Below, in pieces: positions 44,573-55,999 of a DNA stretch of 64,000 bases. This stretch comes from an uncultured Woeseiaceae bacterium. GTDB taxonomy: Bacteria > Pseudomonadota > Gammaproteobacteria > Steroidobacterales > Woeseiaceae. How positions within the stretch are numbered: position 1 is the first letter of the stretch; each line of letters opens with the position of its first letter. The notes below the pieces were generated by a model that was given only the letters and a program-made list of their open reading frames with translations, had not been told where the DNA came from and did not search any database. Both the position numbers and the translations under genes were made by a program. The stretch spans positions 248,001-312,000 of the forward strand of contig CALZJH010000002.1 in NCBI GenBank assembly GCA_945787845.1. Direction: 5' to 3'.

Positions 44573-45568
44573 CTAACCCTGATCTAGCAAATCGCGCAAA
44601 TTAATGACGGCCGCGTTGGCGCGCGCGAGATAATTGGCCATGACGAGTGAGTGATTGGCCGTCAGGCCATAGCCGCCACCGTTCATGATCATCGGGGAAC
44701 GGAGCGGGCCCAGGCTGGCTTCGAGCTCACGAATAATTTGCCGAACGCTGGCTTCCGCATTCTTGTCCTGCAGGACATGCGCAAAATCAAACTCGGCCGC
44801 GCGGAAGAAATGCACGAGCGCCCAGGCCGTACCTCTGGCCTCGAAAAAGATGTTGTCGGTCTTCCACCAGGATGTCCTCACGTTGACCGTGTCGGGTTGC
44901 GGGACAGAGGCCTCGGCTGCCGTTTCGCCGGCAAGATCCTCATTGATGCGGGTTCTCGCCACGCTGTTTCCCAGGCGCCGGGTCAGGCTGCCAAGGCGTT
45001 TTTCCACCTGGGACAACCATTCGCGCAGGTTGTCGGCACGTGCGTAAAACTGCGTGTCGGGGTCGCCGGCCACCAGGCGTTCGCGGTAGCGGGTAAAGGC
45101 CCTGATGCCGTCTTTGTATTCAGATTCTGTTGTTGGAAAGACCCATGAGTCATTGTCGTAGAAGAAGCTGGGGGTGCCATCGGCTACATCCGGATCTTCT
45201 TTCGACTGCGACTGGCTGCGCGTGTAGTCATCGCGCATCACACGCCCAAGGTCGCTCAACTGGTTGACGACCCCGAGTTCCCAGCTCGGGATGTTGTCGA
45301 GGAACACGAATGGCGGCAATTTGTCGTTCGTCAGATAGCCTGCATTCTTGTCCAGCAATGTTTCGGCGACGCGAATCAGGGTATCGACAGTGGAGTAGCC
45401 GACAATCGCCGACTCGGTCTCCGCCGAACGGTTTACCCAGAAGGTGTCAGGCTCGCGGGATGCCCAGATACCGATGACAATCATCAAGAGAAGAATCGCA
45501 CCCACAGTCCATGCAGTGATCTTGGTCCACTTGCCCGTAGACACTATATTGGCGGCTGATCGTTCCAT
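44573..45568 (-). CDS. DUF2333 family membrane protein
   Basis: A 331-residue protein with one N-terminal membrane helix (about residues 20-40) and a large, mostly helical domain exposed to the periplasm. Conserved stretches of the DUF2333 family are present: YLTNDKLPPFVFLDN, WELGVVNQLSD, SWWKTDNIFFEARGTAWAL and the closing NGGGYGLTANHSLVMANYLARANAAV. Function is unknown; the family is common in Gammaproteobacteria. It begins 15 bases before the sirtuin gene's end on the same strand, so it follows the sirtuin in an operon. Confidence 0.85.
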   Translation of the reverse strand: MERSAANIVSTGKWTKITAWTVGAILLLMIVIGIWASREPDTFWVNRSAETESAIVGYSTVDTLIRVAETLLDKNAGYLTNDKLPPFVFLDNIPSWELGVVNQLSDLGRVMRDDYTRSQSQSKEDPDVADGTPSFFYDNDSWVFPTTESEYKDGIRAFTRYRERLVAGDPDTQFYARADNLREWLSQVEKRLGSLTRRLGNSVARTRINEDLAGETAAEASVPQPDTVNVRTSWWKTDNIFFEARGTAWALVHFFRAAEFDFAHVLQDKNAEASVRQIIRELEASLGPLRSPMIMNGGGYGLTANHSLVMANYLARANAAVINLRDLLDQG

Positions 45569-45582
45569 CGCTCTCGGTTCCT

Positions 45583-46323
45583 TTAGACGGATAAGCAGTT
45601 TACCAGTTCCGGCAATATCTCCCCGGAGTTTCCGGCCAGTGAAAAATCGAAACTTGCAGCATTCATAGTGGGGTTGGGATTGATCTCTGCAACCTCTGCG
45701 CCATTCTGTTTCGCGAGGTCGGCAAGGCCCGCAGCAGGGTAGACGAGCGAGGATGTGCCGATTGAAAGAAAGACGTCACAATCGGCCGCCGCCGCACACG
45801 ATTCGTTGAGCGCCTGTTCAGGAATGGCTTCGCCAAACCACACCACGCCGGGGCGCAGGTTGCTGCCGCATTCCGAGCATGTCGGTACCGCAGTCCCGTC
45901 ATCGCCGGCCTGCAGGCTGCCGTCGGCAAAGCAGCGGTCCTCGAAAATGTTGCCGTGGAACTCGATGACGTTCTTGCTGCCGGCACGCTGGTGCAGGTTA
46001 TCCACATTTTGAGTGACGAGGGTGAGGCGTGACACCCGATCCGACAGCTCCGCGATGGCCAGGTGGCCCGGATTGGGCTGTGCCTCTGCGACCAGCTCGC
46101 GCCGCCAGCGATACCAGCGCCAGATCAACACAGGGTCGGCAAGAAACGCCTCGGGCGTCGCAAGCTCTTCTGGCCGGTACTTTGACCAGAGCCCGTCCTG
46201 GGCCTCGCGAAAGGTCGGCACGCCGCTTTCGGCGGAGACGCCGGCGCCCGTGAGCACACAAACATGACGCGCATCCCGGAGCGCTGCGATGAGTGCGTCC
46301 GGGATGTCGCTGTTGCTTGCCAT
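45583..46323 (-). CDS. cobB: NAD-dependent protein deacylase (sirtuin)
   Basis: Removes acetyl or succinyl groups from protein lysines using NAD+. The 246 residues show TGAGVSAESGVPTFR for NAD binding, TQNVDNLHQRAG, catalytic H123 in EFHGNIF, and zinc ligands C131, C149 and C152; a fourth Cys is not obvious. Y71 and R74 (WYRWR) match the Tyr-x-x-Arg pair of class III enzymes, which prefer succinyl or malonyl lysine. It lies two bases after acnA on the same strand, an arrangement that would allow co-expression with a central metabolic enzyme whose lysines are often modified. Confidence 0.93.
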   Translation of the reverse strand: MASNSDIPDALIAALRDARHVCVLTGAGVSAESGVPTFREAQDGLWSKYRPEELATPEAFLADPVLIWRWYRWRRELVAEAQPNPGHLAIAELSDRVSRLTLVTQNVDNLHQRAGSKNVIEFHGNIFEDRCFADGSLQAGDDGTAVPTCSECGSNLRPGVVWFGEAIPEQALNESCAAAADCDVFLSIGTSSLVYPAAGLADLAKQNGAEVAEINPNPTMNAASFDFSLAGNSGEILPELVNCLSV

Positions 46324-46325
46324 GT

Positions 46326-48989
46326 CTACGCGGCGAGTTGTCGCAGCACGTAGTGGAGGATCCCGCCGTTCTCGAAGTAGTCACGTTCCTTCGGCGTATC
46401 GATGCGCACCAGTGCCTCGAACGTCGTGGTGTGGCCGCCCGGGGCGGTCGCCGTCACCCTCACGGTTTTTGCATTCGGATCGGTCTGGCCCTTGATGTCG
46501 AACGTTTCCTTACCGGTCAGTTCGAGGCTCACTGCGTCCTGGCCTTCCAGGAACTGCAGTGGCAACACACCCATGCCGATCAGGTTGGAACGGTGAATGC
46601 GCTCAAAGCTCTTGGCGATGACCGCTTTGACGCCCAGCAATAACGTGCCTTTGGCGGCCCAGTCTCGTGACGAGCCCGTGCCGTACTCGCTGCCAGCGAG
46701 TACGACGAGCGGTGTGCCTTCGTCCTTGTACTTCATGGCAGCGTCAAAGATCGACATCTGTTCGCCGCTCGGCTGGTGACAGGTCCAGCCACCCTCGGTA
46801 CCGGGTGCGAGCTGATTGCGCAGCCGAATGTTGGCGAACGTACCGCGCATCATGACTTCATGATTACCGCGGCGAGACCCAAAGGAGTTGAAGTCGGATG
46901 GCTTGACGCCGTTGGCTTCGAGGTACTGCGCAGCGGGGCCGTCCTTGGCAATCGCACCGGCCGGCGAGATATGGTCGGTCGTTACGGAGTCGCCGAGCAA
47001 CGCGAGAACGCGCGCGCCCGAGAGATCGGTAACCGGCTCGGGCTGATTGGTCATGCCTTCGAAGTAGGGCGGGTTGCGCACGTAGGTCGAATCAGCCTCC
47101 CACTCGTAGATATTGCCCGTCGAGGAATCGATGCGTTTCCAGTTGTCGTCGCCCTCGAAAACCTTGCCGTAACTTGCCTTGAACATGTCCGAATTAATAC
47201 TCGCGCCAACGACATCGGAGATTTCCTGTTGCGACGGCCAGACGTCCTTGAGGTAGACGTCATTGCCGTCCTGGTCCTGCCCAAGCGGGTCGTTGTACAG
47301 GTCGACGTTCATGTTGCCGGCGAGGGCGTAGGCAACCACCAGCGGCGGCGAGGCCAGGAAGTTGTGCTGCACGAGTGCATGGATGCGGCCTTCGAAGTTA
47401 CGGTTGCCCGACAGCACGGCCGCGCCGACGATTTTGGCGCTCGTGACGGCGTTCGCAATCTCCGGCTTCAATGGTCCGGAGTTACCGATGCAGGTGGTAC
47501 AGCCGTAGCCGACCGTGTAAAACCCGACTGCTTCGAGATCGTCGAGGAGTTTGGCTTTCTCAAGGTAATCCGACACGACGCGTGAGCCCGGCGCGAGACT
47601 GGTCTTGACCCAGGGCTGTGCCTTGAGTCCTTTCGCGGCGGCGTTGCGTGCGAGCAGGCCGGCGGCAACCATGACGGCCGGATTCGACGTGTTGGTGCAA
47701 CTCGTGATTGCGGCGATCAGGATCGAGCCGTCGTGGATGTCGACGTCCTTGCCATCAAGGTTGGCGACACCGGTGCCGCCACCGTCGCGCTTGGCAATCG
47801 TGTCGGCGAGAATCTTCTCGTACGACGAGGCGGCAGCGCTTAGCGCAATTCGGTCCTGCGGGCGCTTGGGTCCTGCGATGCTCGGCTCGACGTCGCCAAG
47901 GTCGAGTTCGAGAATATCCGTGTACAGTGCATCGGGCTGCCCGTCTTCACGCCACATGCCCTGTTCGCGGGCGTATGCCTCGACGAGTTCGCACTGCGCG
48001 TCATCCCGTCCGGAGAGTTTCATGTAGCGGATCGTCTCGCCGTCGATCGGGAAAATGCCGCAGGTCGAGCCGAATTCCGGCGCCATGTTGCCGAGCGTCG
48101 CGCGATCGGCAAGCGGCATTTCCGCGAGACCGTCGCCGAAGAACTCGACGAATTTGCCGACGACACCCTTGTTGCGCAGCATCTCGGTGCATGTCAGTAC
48201 GAGGTCGGTGGCCGTCGTGCCTTCTCTTAGCTTACCGCTGAGTTTGAAGCCGATGACATGCGGGATCAGCATCGTGATCGGTTGGCCGAGCATGGCCGCT
48301 TCTGCCTCGATGCCGCCGACACCCCAGCCAAGGACGCCGAGTCCGTTGATCATGGTCGTGTGACTATCCGTTCCAACAACGGTATCCGGATAGGCTCTTC
48401 TACTGCCTTCCTTCTCAACATCAAAGACAACCCTGGACAAATACTCAAGATTGACTTGGTGCACGATGCCGGTGTTCGGCGGCACCACCGCGAAGTTGTC
48501 GAACGCCTGCTGGCCCCACTTCAGGAACTGGTAGCGTTCCTTGTTGCGCTGGAATTCGATCTTCGTATTGAGATCGAGCGAGTTGGCGGCGCCGTAGTGG
48601 TCGATTTGCACCGAGTGATCGATGACCAGTTCCGCCGGCGAGAGTGGATTGATGTCGTCAGCGGAGCCTCCCAGCTTCACGACCGCATCGCGCATGGCGG
48701 CGAGGTCGACGACGGCCGGTACTCCCGTGAAGTCCTGCAGCACAACGCGCGCCGGTGTAAAGGAGATTTCCGTGCTCGGCGCAGCCTTCGGGTCCCAGTT
48801 GGCGAGCGCCAGGATGTCGGTGCGAGTCACGTCGCGGCCGTCTTCGTGGCGAAGCAGGTTCTCCAACAGAACCTTGAGGGAATACGGGAGGCGGTCTACA
48901 TGGCCTTCCTTGACTGCGTCGAGACGATAAATATCAAAGTCGTTACCGCCGACCGTGAGCTTGGAACGTGCGCCGAAGCTGTCCGTCAT
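46326..48989 (-). CDS. acnA: aconitate hydratase A
   Basis: Interconverts citrate and isocitrate in the TCA cycle. The 887 residues match the AcnA/IRP1 type: [47 protein letters not shown], cluster cysteines in SCTNTSNP and [12 protein letters not shown] holding a [4Fe-4S] centre, and the swivel domain [17 protein letters not shown] with [18 protein letters not shown]. It begins with a 5' gap of 101 bases to mnmA. AcnA is usually the stress-stable isoform. The sirtuin gene starts two bases after its stop. Confidence 0.97.
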   Translation of the reverse strand: MTDSFGARSKLTVGGNDFDIYRLDAVKEGHVDRLPYSLKVLLENLLRHEDGRDVTRTDILALANWDPKAAPSTEISFTPARVVLQDFTGVPAVVDLAAMRDAVVKLGGSADDINPLSPAELVIDHSVQIDHYGAANSLDLNTKIEFQRNKERYQFLKWGQQAFDNFAVVPPNTGIVHQVNLEYLSRVVFDVEKEGSRRAYPDTVVGTDSHTTMINGLGVLGWGVGGIEAEAAMLGQPITMLIPHVIGFKLSGKLREGTTATDLVLTCTEMLRNKGVVGKFVEFFGDGLAEMPLADRATLGNMAPEFGSTCGIFPIDGETIRYMKLSGRDDAQCELVEAYAREQGMWREDGQPDALYTDILELDLGDVEPSIAGPKRPQDRIALSAAASSYEKILADTIAKRDGGGTGVANLDGKDVDIHDGSILIAAITSCTNTSNPAVMVAAGLLARNAAAKGLKAQPWVKTSLAPGSRVVSDYLEKAKLLDDLEAVGFYTVGYGCTTCIGNSGPLKPEIANAVTSAKIVGAAVLSGNRNFEGRIHALVQHNFLASPPLVVAYALAGNMNVDLYNDPLGQDQDGNDVYLKDVWPSQQEISDVVGASINSDMFKASYGKVFEGDDNWKRIDSSTGNIYEWEADSTYVRNPPYFEGMTNQPEPVTDLSGARVLALLGDSVTTDHISPAGAIAKDGPAAQYLEANGVKPSDFNSFGSRRGNHEVMMRGTFANIRLRNQLAPGTEGGWTCHQPSGEQMSIFDAAMKYKDEGTPLVVLAGSEYGTGSSRDWAAKGTLLLGVKAVIAKSFERIHRSNLIGMGVLPLQFLEGQDAVSLELTGKETFDIKGQTDPNAKTVRVTATAPGGHTTTFEALVRIDTPKERDYFENGGILHYVLRQLAA

Positions 48990-49090
48990 CTTGTGTTCTC
49001 CGGGTTTTTCAGTCTGTTGCGTGTTTGTTTCTTGGAAACGGCCAGCCGGCCGTGGGGGTGCGCATTATAACGAAAGGGATGCGGCAGCGC

Positions 49091-50170
49091 TTACCCCAAT
49101 TTGTCGATAACTGCGCCGCCGAGGCATAGACTTTCGTCGTAAAAAACGACGAACTGGCCCGGGGCGACCGCCTTTTGCGGCGTGTCAAAACGCACGTCGA
49201 GCCGAGCGCCATCGAGGGCCGTTACGACGCAGTCCTGATCCGGCTGGCGATAGCGGACCTTGGCCTTGCAGCGCAATCCCTGCGGAAGGCCCGTCGGCGC
49301 CTCACCGATCCAGCTCGCATCCGTCGCGGCCAGGCCGGCCGAGAACAGCATCTCGTGTTCTCCCTGTGCAACGATCAGGGCGTTGTCTTCAGGATCTTTA
49401 CCCACGACGTACCAGGGTTCTCCGCCATGATCGCGATGTCCGCCGATCATGAGTCCCTGCCGCTGGCCGAGCGTGTAGTACATGAGTCCCTGGTGCTCGC
49501 CCATGACTTCGCCCTCGGGCGTGCGCATCGGGCCGGGGTTGGCCGGGATGTAAGTGCTCAGGAACTCCCGAAACGGCCGTTCGCCGATAAAGCAAATTCC
49601 CGTGGAGTCCTTCTTGTCATGAATGGCCAGGCCGCGCTCGCGCGCGATGCGGCGCACGTCGCCCTTCACGAGCTCACCCAGCGGAAACACGGTCTCGGCC
49701 AGGGCCTCGGCAGTCACGGCGTGCAGGAAGTAGCTCTGGTCCTTGTCGGGGTCCTTACCCTTGAACAAGGCGCCATGACCGTTAACGATGCCGGAGCGAG
49801 CGTAGTGGCCCGTCGCCAGCAGGTCGCCGCCCAGCCGTTTCGCATAGTCACGAAACACGCCGAACTTGATCTCCCGGTTACAGAGTACATCGGGATTCGG
49901 CGTGCGGCCCTTGCGGTACTCGTCGAGAAAGTACTCGAACACCTGGTCGCGGTACTGTCGGGAAAAGTTCGCGTGATGCAACGGGATATCAAGCTGCTCA
50001 CAAACCTTGCGAGCGTCCTGCAGATCGTCAGCTGCGGTGCAATAGCCATCGTCGTCCTCCCAGTTGGTCATGTGCAGGGCGTGGACGTCGTAGCCTTCAT
50101 CTTTCAGGAGCAGTGCGGCGACAGCCGAATCAACGCCGCCCGAAAGGCCCAGGATTACGCGCTTGGTCAT
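49091..50170 (-). CDS. mnmA: tRNA-specific 2-thiouridylase
   Basis: Inserts sulfur at position 2 of wobble uridine 34 in tRNA-Lys, tRNA-Glu and tRNA-Gln. The 359 residues have the PP-loop GLSGGVDSAVAALLL, the catalytic C97 in NPDVLCNREIKF and C193 in STGICFIGERPF, and the C-terminal barrel for tRNA (YTLGQRQGLMIGG). A substrate, tRNA-Lys(UUU), is encoded in the window. It shares its strand with nudJ, 29 bases upstream, an order also found in E. coli. Confidence 0.97.
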   Translation of the reverse strand: MTKRVILGLSGGVDSAVAALLLKDEGYDVHALHMTNWEDDDGYCTAADDLQDARKVCEQLDIPLHHANFSRQYRDQVFEYFLDEYRKGRTPNPDVLCNREIKFGVFRDYAKRLGGDLLATGHYARSGIVNGHGALFKGKDPDKDQSYFLHAVTAEALAETVFPLGELVKGDVRRIARERGLAIHDKKDSTGICFIGERPFREFLSTYIPANPGPMRTPEGEVMGEHQGLMYYTLGQRQGLMIGGHRDHGGEPWYVVGKDPEDNALIVAQGEHEMLFSAGLAATDASWIGEAPTGLPQGLRCKAKVRYRQPDQDCVVTALDGARLDVRFDTPQKAVAPGQFVVFYDESLCLGGAVIDKLG

Positions 50171-50199
50171 AGCGCGCGGATTCTATCACCGTCCGCGGC

Positions 50200-50691
50200 T
50201 TAAACGAGATCGGCGGACGCGAGAATGCGGTGCACGTTTTGCTGCAATGGCAGCATGCCGGTGAGCAGGGCGTCCGACTGACGATAGCCTGCAACGTAGT
50301 CGTGAACGCATCGCAGGACGGCAGGTGAACGCAAGACGGACTGGCGATCTTCAAGGTCCTGCAGCGTCATCCAGTGACGTGCCAGGATGCCGTGGTCGAG
50401 CGGCAGAGACTCATCGCAGTCGATAAAGCGCGCGGCGTAAATGACCCGCAGGAACTGCTGCCGGGTTTGCGGGTGAATCCAGAGGTAGACGCCGACGAGG
50501 TCGGCACAGGATATGGTGCAACCGGTTTCTTCGAGCGTCTCACGTTCAACCGCTTCTTCGGGAGACTCGCCGGCCTCGATGTGGCCGCCGGGCTGGGTGA
50601 ATACGCGCTGTCCCATGGCCGTCTCTTCAACAATCAGGTACTTGCCATCGTGCTCCACAACAGCAGCGACTGTCAGATCGGTTGGATACAT
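50200..50691 (-). CDS. nudJ: Nudix phosphatase NudJ-like
   Basis: A 163-residue Nudix hydrolase. The Nudix box is complete: GGHIEAGESPEEAVERETLEETG, in which the paired glutamates bind Mg2+. The N-terminus YPTDLTVAAVVEHDGKYLIVEET and LRSPAVLRC are collinear with E. coli NudJ, which hydrolyses thiamine pyrophosphate and nucleoside di- and triphosphates. ATG 50691 has GGGGAG close upstream. Its position directly before mnmA matches the E. coli order, supporting orthology. Confidence 0.85.
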   Translation of the reverse strand: MYPTDLTVAAVVEHDGKYLIVEETAMGQRVFTQPGGHIEAGESPEEAVERETLEETGCTISCADLVGVYLWIHPQTRQQFLRVIYAARFIDCDESLPLDHGILARHWMTLQDLEDRQSVLRSPAVLRCVHDYVAGYRQSDALLTGMLPLQQNVHRILASADLV

Positions 50692-50713
50692 TGGCTCCCC
50701 AGGCAGGTTGTTG

Positions 50714-51211
50714 TTATATGCCGAGCTGTCGAAATTCGACTTCGACTTCGCTGGCGGCCCAGATTTCGTCAAACATCTTTCCGTAGAGTTTCGCAACAGA
50801 AGGTTCGTGCGTGTCCGCAATGCCTTCCCAGCGCGGGGCCTGCAGTCGATAGACGAGAGCCGTCTCGTCGGCGATGCAAAATGCCTCAGCGTGCGTTCGC
50901 AGATCTTCGCGGACATGCCGAAATTCGATGTAGGTGTTGAGCCGGCGACCGAGATGCACCAGATTATTGCCGTTCTTAACGGCCCGTGAAGGGTCCGCGA
51001 TCAGTACTCGAATGCGCGCATAGGTCTGCGACAGAACCAGGCGCTTGATGATCTCGAGGAACTCCGGATCGTCGTAGATGCCGGGCTCGAGGTCGTGTGT
51101 GAAGATCGAAACCTTGCGGCTCGCTTCGCGGGCAACCTCGATCGCAGCTTCGCGCATTTCTTCGCGCGTCGAGATGACCCAGCGTTTCCCTTTTTGCCGT
51201 GCCTGTTCCAT
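50714..51211 (-). CDS. conserved protein of unknown function (DUF7931-like)
   Basis: A 165-residue soluble protein with no signal or membrane segment. The sequence alternates helices and strands in a pattern suggestive of a phospholipase D-like half-fold: KVSIFTHDLEPGIYDD, then RIRVLIADPSRAVKNGNNLVHLGRRL and ADETALVYRLQAPRWEG. It resembles domains found beside or fused to GNAT acetyltransferases (the DUF7931 group), but no catalytic HKD motif is present. It is 22 bases upstream of nudJ and probably in its operon. This is a tentative recognition. Confidence 0.5.
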   Translation of the reverse strand: MEQARQKGKRWVISTREEMREAAIEVAREASRKVSIFTHDLEPGIYDDPEFLEIIKRLVLSQTYARIRVLIADPSRAVKNGNNLVHLGRRLNTYIEFRHVREDLRTHAEAFCIADETALVYRLQAPRWEGIADTHEPSVAKLYGKMFDEIWAASEVEVEFRQLGI

Positions 51212-51371
51212 AGGCTGAACATATTACCGTTGACGCCGCATACGCTTTGCCAACTGCGTCACGTTTTGGCCCATCTTTCCCAGTTGCAAGTCATTCGCAT
51301 CCCGCGCCAATTCTGCTCTGCAGACCGAATGATCCGATTGTCCCGGACGCCCGACGGCTCACATATGGTCA

Positions 51372-52493
51372 CTAATTCTCAGGTAGATCGAATGCGCCCA
51401 TTTTCAGCATCCATGCAACACACGCCCTGGCGGCTGCATCGGCAATCAGTGCGCCATCCAGCACGCGTGACGCACACATCGACCGCAGCCAGTCGGCGTC
51501 TTCGGTTGATCGCGGCCGCTGCACCCCGTTCACGTACACACTGTGGTCATCCCACGCGATGCATGCCATGCCGTGAACGCTGAGCTCTCCGCGCTGGACC
51601 AGTGTGTCGACGAGTTCGAGGGCTTCGTCATCATCAGCACCCTCCGGTGTGATCCAGTCCTTGGTTCGGGTGGCGTAACAACCCAGTGCTATCGCGACAT
51701 CCGTGGCATCGAGATCGTCGCCGACCAGGTCCAGCGCTCTTTTCCTGGCCTCGGGCGCTATGTATCCCGGTACAGCTTCGACGGCCAGCAGGTCGGGATC
51801 GCGGTAGAACGGATCGTGTTGCCCGATATCGGGAAGTCCGATGAGCAAGTCGGATAGCTGCGGTGCACGCATGCCAATGGAGTAGGTCATGCAGGCGCGC
51901 GTCGCGGTTCCCCAGTGCGCGACTCCGGGCGGCAGGTACAGCACATCTCCTTCGGCGACCCCGTGCGTGTTCCCGGTGAACTTGCCGATGAGGGCAAGAT
52001 CGTCACTCGCGTTCGGGTCGTCTGCGATGTCATCTGTTGTGACGTGCCACTCGCGCAGGCCGATGCCCTGGCATAGAAATACATCGTAGTTGTCACGATG
52101 CGGTCCGACGCCGCCGCCGGGCGCCGCAAAACTCACCATGAGATCGTCAATGCGCCAATCCGGAACAAACGGTACATGGTCGAACAGCTTGCGCATTGCC
52201 GGCACGTGTTTCTCGACATCGTGAACGAGCAGGGTCCAGTCGCGTGCGGGCAGGGCGGCGAGGTAGGCGGTGTCGAAGGGGCCGGTTTCTGCACGGTACC
52301 TAACGCGCTCTCCTGAGCGCTGCGTGAACACGAGTCGCGATTCGACGTCGTCGAGCGTGGCTAGCCAGGCAAGTTCATTACGCGTGATGGCCGGGCGAAT
52401 ACGCGGCAGCGCGGCCGGCATGAACAGCGGTTCTTTCTGCCAAAAGCGTTCCAGAAACCGCGCGGCGCTCAGCCTGCCGGGAAGCTTCAGCAT
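51372..52493 (-). CDS. roxA: ribosomal protein L16 arginine hydroxylase (RoxA/YcfD)
   Basis: A 2-oxoglutarate and Fe(II) dependent JmjC-type oxygenase that hydroxylates an arginine of ribosomal protein L16. The 373 residues show the iron triad H132-x-D134 in GPHRDNYDVFL and H193 in PPGVAHWG, the order and spacing of the E. coli enzyme (YcfD). A C-terminal dimer and wHTH part follows. It is 24 bases upstream of purB's end on the same strand, so it follows purB. The 160 bases after it hold no recognised feature. Confidence 0.93.
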   Translation of the reverse strand: MLKLPGRLSAARFLERFWQKEPLFMPAALPRIRPAITRNELAWLATLDDVESRLVFTQRSGERVRYRAETGPFDTAYLAALPARDWTLLVHDVEKHVPAMRKLFDHVPFVPDWRIDDLMVSFAAPGGGVGPHRDNYDVFLCQGIGLREWHVTTDDIADDPNASDDLALIGKFTGNTHGVAEGDVLYLPPGVAHWGTATRACMTYSIGMRAPQLSDLLIGLPDIGQHDPFYRDPDLLAVEAVPGYIAPEARKRALDLVGDDLDATDVAIALGCYATRTKDWITPEGADDDEALELVDTLVQRGELSVHGMACIAWDDHSVYVNGVQRPRSTEDADWLRSMCASRVLDGALIADAAARACVAWMLKMGAFDLPEN

Positions 52494-52517
52494 TGTGCCG
52501 ACATCAGGCCGCGAGCT

Positions 52518-53948
<1,431 letters not shown>

Positions 53949-53966
53949 TTAAGGTGTGCAGCTGGC

Positions 53967-55355
53967 ATGAACGACAAGGCATTTCGAATTGAAAAAGACA
54001 GCATGGGTGAACTTGAGGTTCCGGAAGATGCGCTGTGGGGTGCGCAAACACAGCGCGCCGTCAATAACTTCCCGATTTCGGGCCTGGCGATGCCGCGCCA
54101 GTTCATCGCCGCCCTGGGCCTGGTCAAGTGGGCGGCAGCGGGGGCCAATGCCGAACTCGGGCTGATCAAGAGCGACGTCGCGATCGCCATCCAGACGGCC
54201 TCGCTCGCCGTCGCGACCGGTGAGTACGACGCGCATTTCCCGATTGACGTATTCCAGACCGGCTCCGGGACGAGTTCCAACATGAATGCGAACGAAGTCA
54301 TTTCGCATGTCGCGACCGAGGCGCTGGGCGCCAACGTGCACCCGAATGACCACGTCAACATGAGCCAGAGCAGCAACGACGTCATTCCCACGTGTGTGCA
54401 TGTCAGTGCCGCGCTGGCTATTCACGAAAAGCTGCTGCCGGCGTTGGGCCATCTGTCCGCCGCGCTCGAGGCCAAGGCCGAGGAAACGCGCGACATCGTC
54501 AAGACCGGCCGCACTCATCTCATGGACGCCATGCCCGTGACGCTGGGGCAGGAAATCGACGCCTGGCGGTCTCAGATCGATCACGGCGTCGAGAGACTCA
54601 ACGACACGATGAAACGCCTGACGGCGCTGGCGCAGGGCGGTACCGCGGTAGGAACGGGCATCAACGCGCATCCGAAATTCGGCGGCAAAGTGGCCGTGCT
54701 GCTCAAGGAGCGGACCGGCGTAGCGTTTCACGCGGCCGACAACCTGTTCGAGTCCCTGAGCTGCCAGGATGCGGCTGTCGAGACGTCCGGCCAGTTGCGG
54801 GCGCTGGCGGTCAGCCTGACCAAGATCGCGAACGATCTGCGCTGGATGAATTCGGGCCCGCTGGCAGGCTTCGGCGAGATTGCGCTGCCGGCATTGCAGC
54901 CCGGTTCGAGCATCATGCCGGGCAAGGTCAATCCCGTGATTCCCGAGGCCGTTGCCATGGTCGCCGCACAGGTGATCGGTAACGATGCCACGATCATGAT
55001 GGGCGGCCAGTCGGGGAACTTCCAGCTCAACGTCATGCTGCCGGTCGTGGCCTACAACCTGCTGCAGAGCATCGAAATCCTCGCCAATGTGAGCGTCGTG
55101 CTTGCCGACAAGGCCATCGCAGGCTTCACGGTCAACGAGGAAAACATTCATCGCGCGCTCGGCCGCAATCCGATCCTGGTGACCGCACTAAACCCGGTCA
55201 TTGGCTATGAACTCGGTGCTGCGGTGGCGAAAAAAGCCTACGCGGAAGGTCGCGCCGTCAAGGATGTCGCCAGGGAAATGACCGACCTCACGGATGAAGA
55301 GCTGGACCGCTTGCTGGATCCGGCCGCGTTGACCGAGGGTGGTATCAAGCATTGA
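53967..55355 (+). CDS. fumC: fumarate hydratase class II
   Basis: Hydrates fumarate to malate without an iron-sulfur cluster, the stable TCA-cycle isoform. The 462 residues show FRIEKDSMGELEVPEDALWGAQTQRAVNNF, TGSGTSSNMNANEV, KTGRTHLMDAMPVTLGQE and the superfamily signature GSSIMPGKVNPV with the catalytic Ser loop. ATG 53967 begins the typical N-terminus, after AAGGTG. The stop overlaps a TTG start for nudL. With acnA, sucAB and lpdA, several TCA enzymes are in this window but in separate units. Confidence 0.97.
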   Translation: MNDKAFRIEKDSMGELEVPEDALWGAQTQRAVNNFPISGLAMPRQFIAALGLVKWAAAGANAELGLIKSDVAIAIQTASLAVATGEYDAHFPIDVFQTGSGTSSNMNANEVISHVATEALGANVHPNDHVNMSQSSNDVIPTCVHVSAALAIHEKLLPALGHLSAALEAKAEETRDIVKTGRTHLMDAMPVTLGQEIDAWRSQIDHGVERLNDTMKRLTALAQGGTAVGTGINAHPKFGGKVAVLLKERTGVAFHAADNLFESLSCQDAAVETSGQLRALAVSLTKIANDLRWMNSGPLAGFGEIALPALQPGSSIMPGKVNPVIPEAVAMVAAQVIGNDATIMMGGQSGNFQLNVMLPVVAYNLLQSIEILANVSVVLADKAIAGFTVNEENIHRALGRNPILVTALNPVIGYELGAAVAKKAYAEGRAVKDVAREMTDLTDEELDRLLDPAALTEGGIKH

Positions 55356-55996
55356 CCGGCCCGCCGGATGATGCGCTGACAGTCAGTGGGCTGCGGGCGC
55401 GGTTTGCAAACACGCAGCTGCCCGAGGATCCGCTCGACGTCGTGATGCCACCGGGTCTGAGTCGCTGGCCCCACCGCATGCAGGAGAAGCTCGAGGGTCC
55501 GCTCAAGCCGGCCGGCGTCCTGGTGCCCCTGATGCAGCGGCAGGAGGGCCTGTCGATACTGCTGACCCAGCGGGCGGCACACCTCAAGCACCATGCGGGC
55601 CAGGTCAGTTTTCCGGGCGGCCGCATGGAACCACACGACAGCGACGTGCAGGCGGCAGCCCTGCGGGAAACGCACGAGGAAGTGGGTATCGAGCCGCAGC
55701 GTGTGGATGTGATCGGATACCTGCGGACCATGCCCACCATCACGGGATTCGCCGTGACGCCCGTCATTGGGCTCATCGGGGATGGGGCGGACCTGGTGGT
55801 CGACCGCACCGAGGTGGAATACGCCTTCGAAGTGCCGCTGGCCCACGTGCTCAACGAGCGCAATGACCAGCTCGTCGATCGGGAATACGAGGGTCGCAAG
55901 TTCTCGATGATTGAGTTTCACTACGGCGGTGAGCGTATCTGGGGTGCGACGGCATACATGCTCGTGGCATTCAGAAGATTCCTTTTAAATAAGTAA
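55352..55996 (+). CDS. nudL: CoA pyrophosphatase, Nudix family (NudL)
   Basis: Removes 3',5'-ADP from CoA and acyl-CoA. The 214 residues contain the NuCoA motif LLTQRAAHLKHHAGQVSFPGG and the Nudix box GGRMEPHDSDVQAAALRETHEEVG, followed by TITGFAVTPVIG. The start is TTG at 55352, overlapping the fumC stop, so expression is probably coupled to it. mazG follows after three bases, which places two nucleotide-pool hydrolases in series. Confidence 0.92.
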   Translation: MTGPPDDALTVSGLRARFANTQLPEDPLDVVMPPGLSRWPHRMQEKLEGPLKPAGVLVPLMQRQEGLSILLTQRAAHLKHHAGQVSFPGGRMEPHDSDVQAAALRETHEEVGIEPQRVDVIGYLRTMPTITGFAVTPVIGLIGDGADLVVDRTEVEYAFEVPLAHVLNERNDQLVDREYEGRKFSMIEFHYGGERIWGATAYMLVAFRRFLLNK

Positions 55997-55999
55997 GTT

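Noticed and set aside
51212-51371. 160-base gap that might hold a small gene or RNA
   Set aside because: No open frame with a ribosome site or stable long hairpin was seen. It probably only holds the promoter of the reverse-strand DUF7931-like gene.
53949-55151. 400-codon open frame antisense to fumC
   Set aside because: Same reasoning: base composition artefact opposite a core gene.
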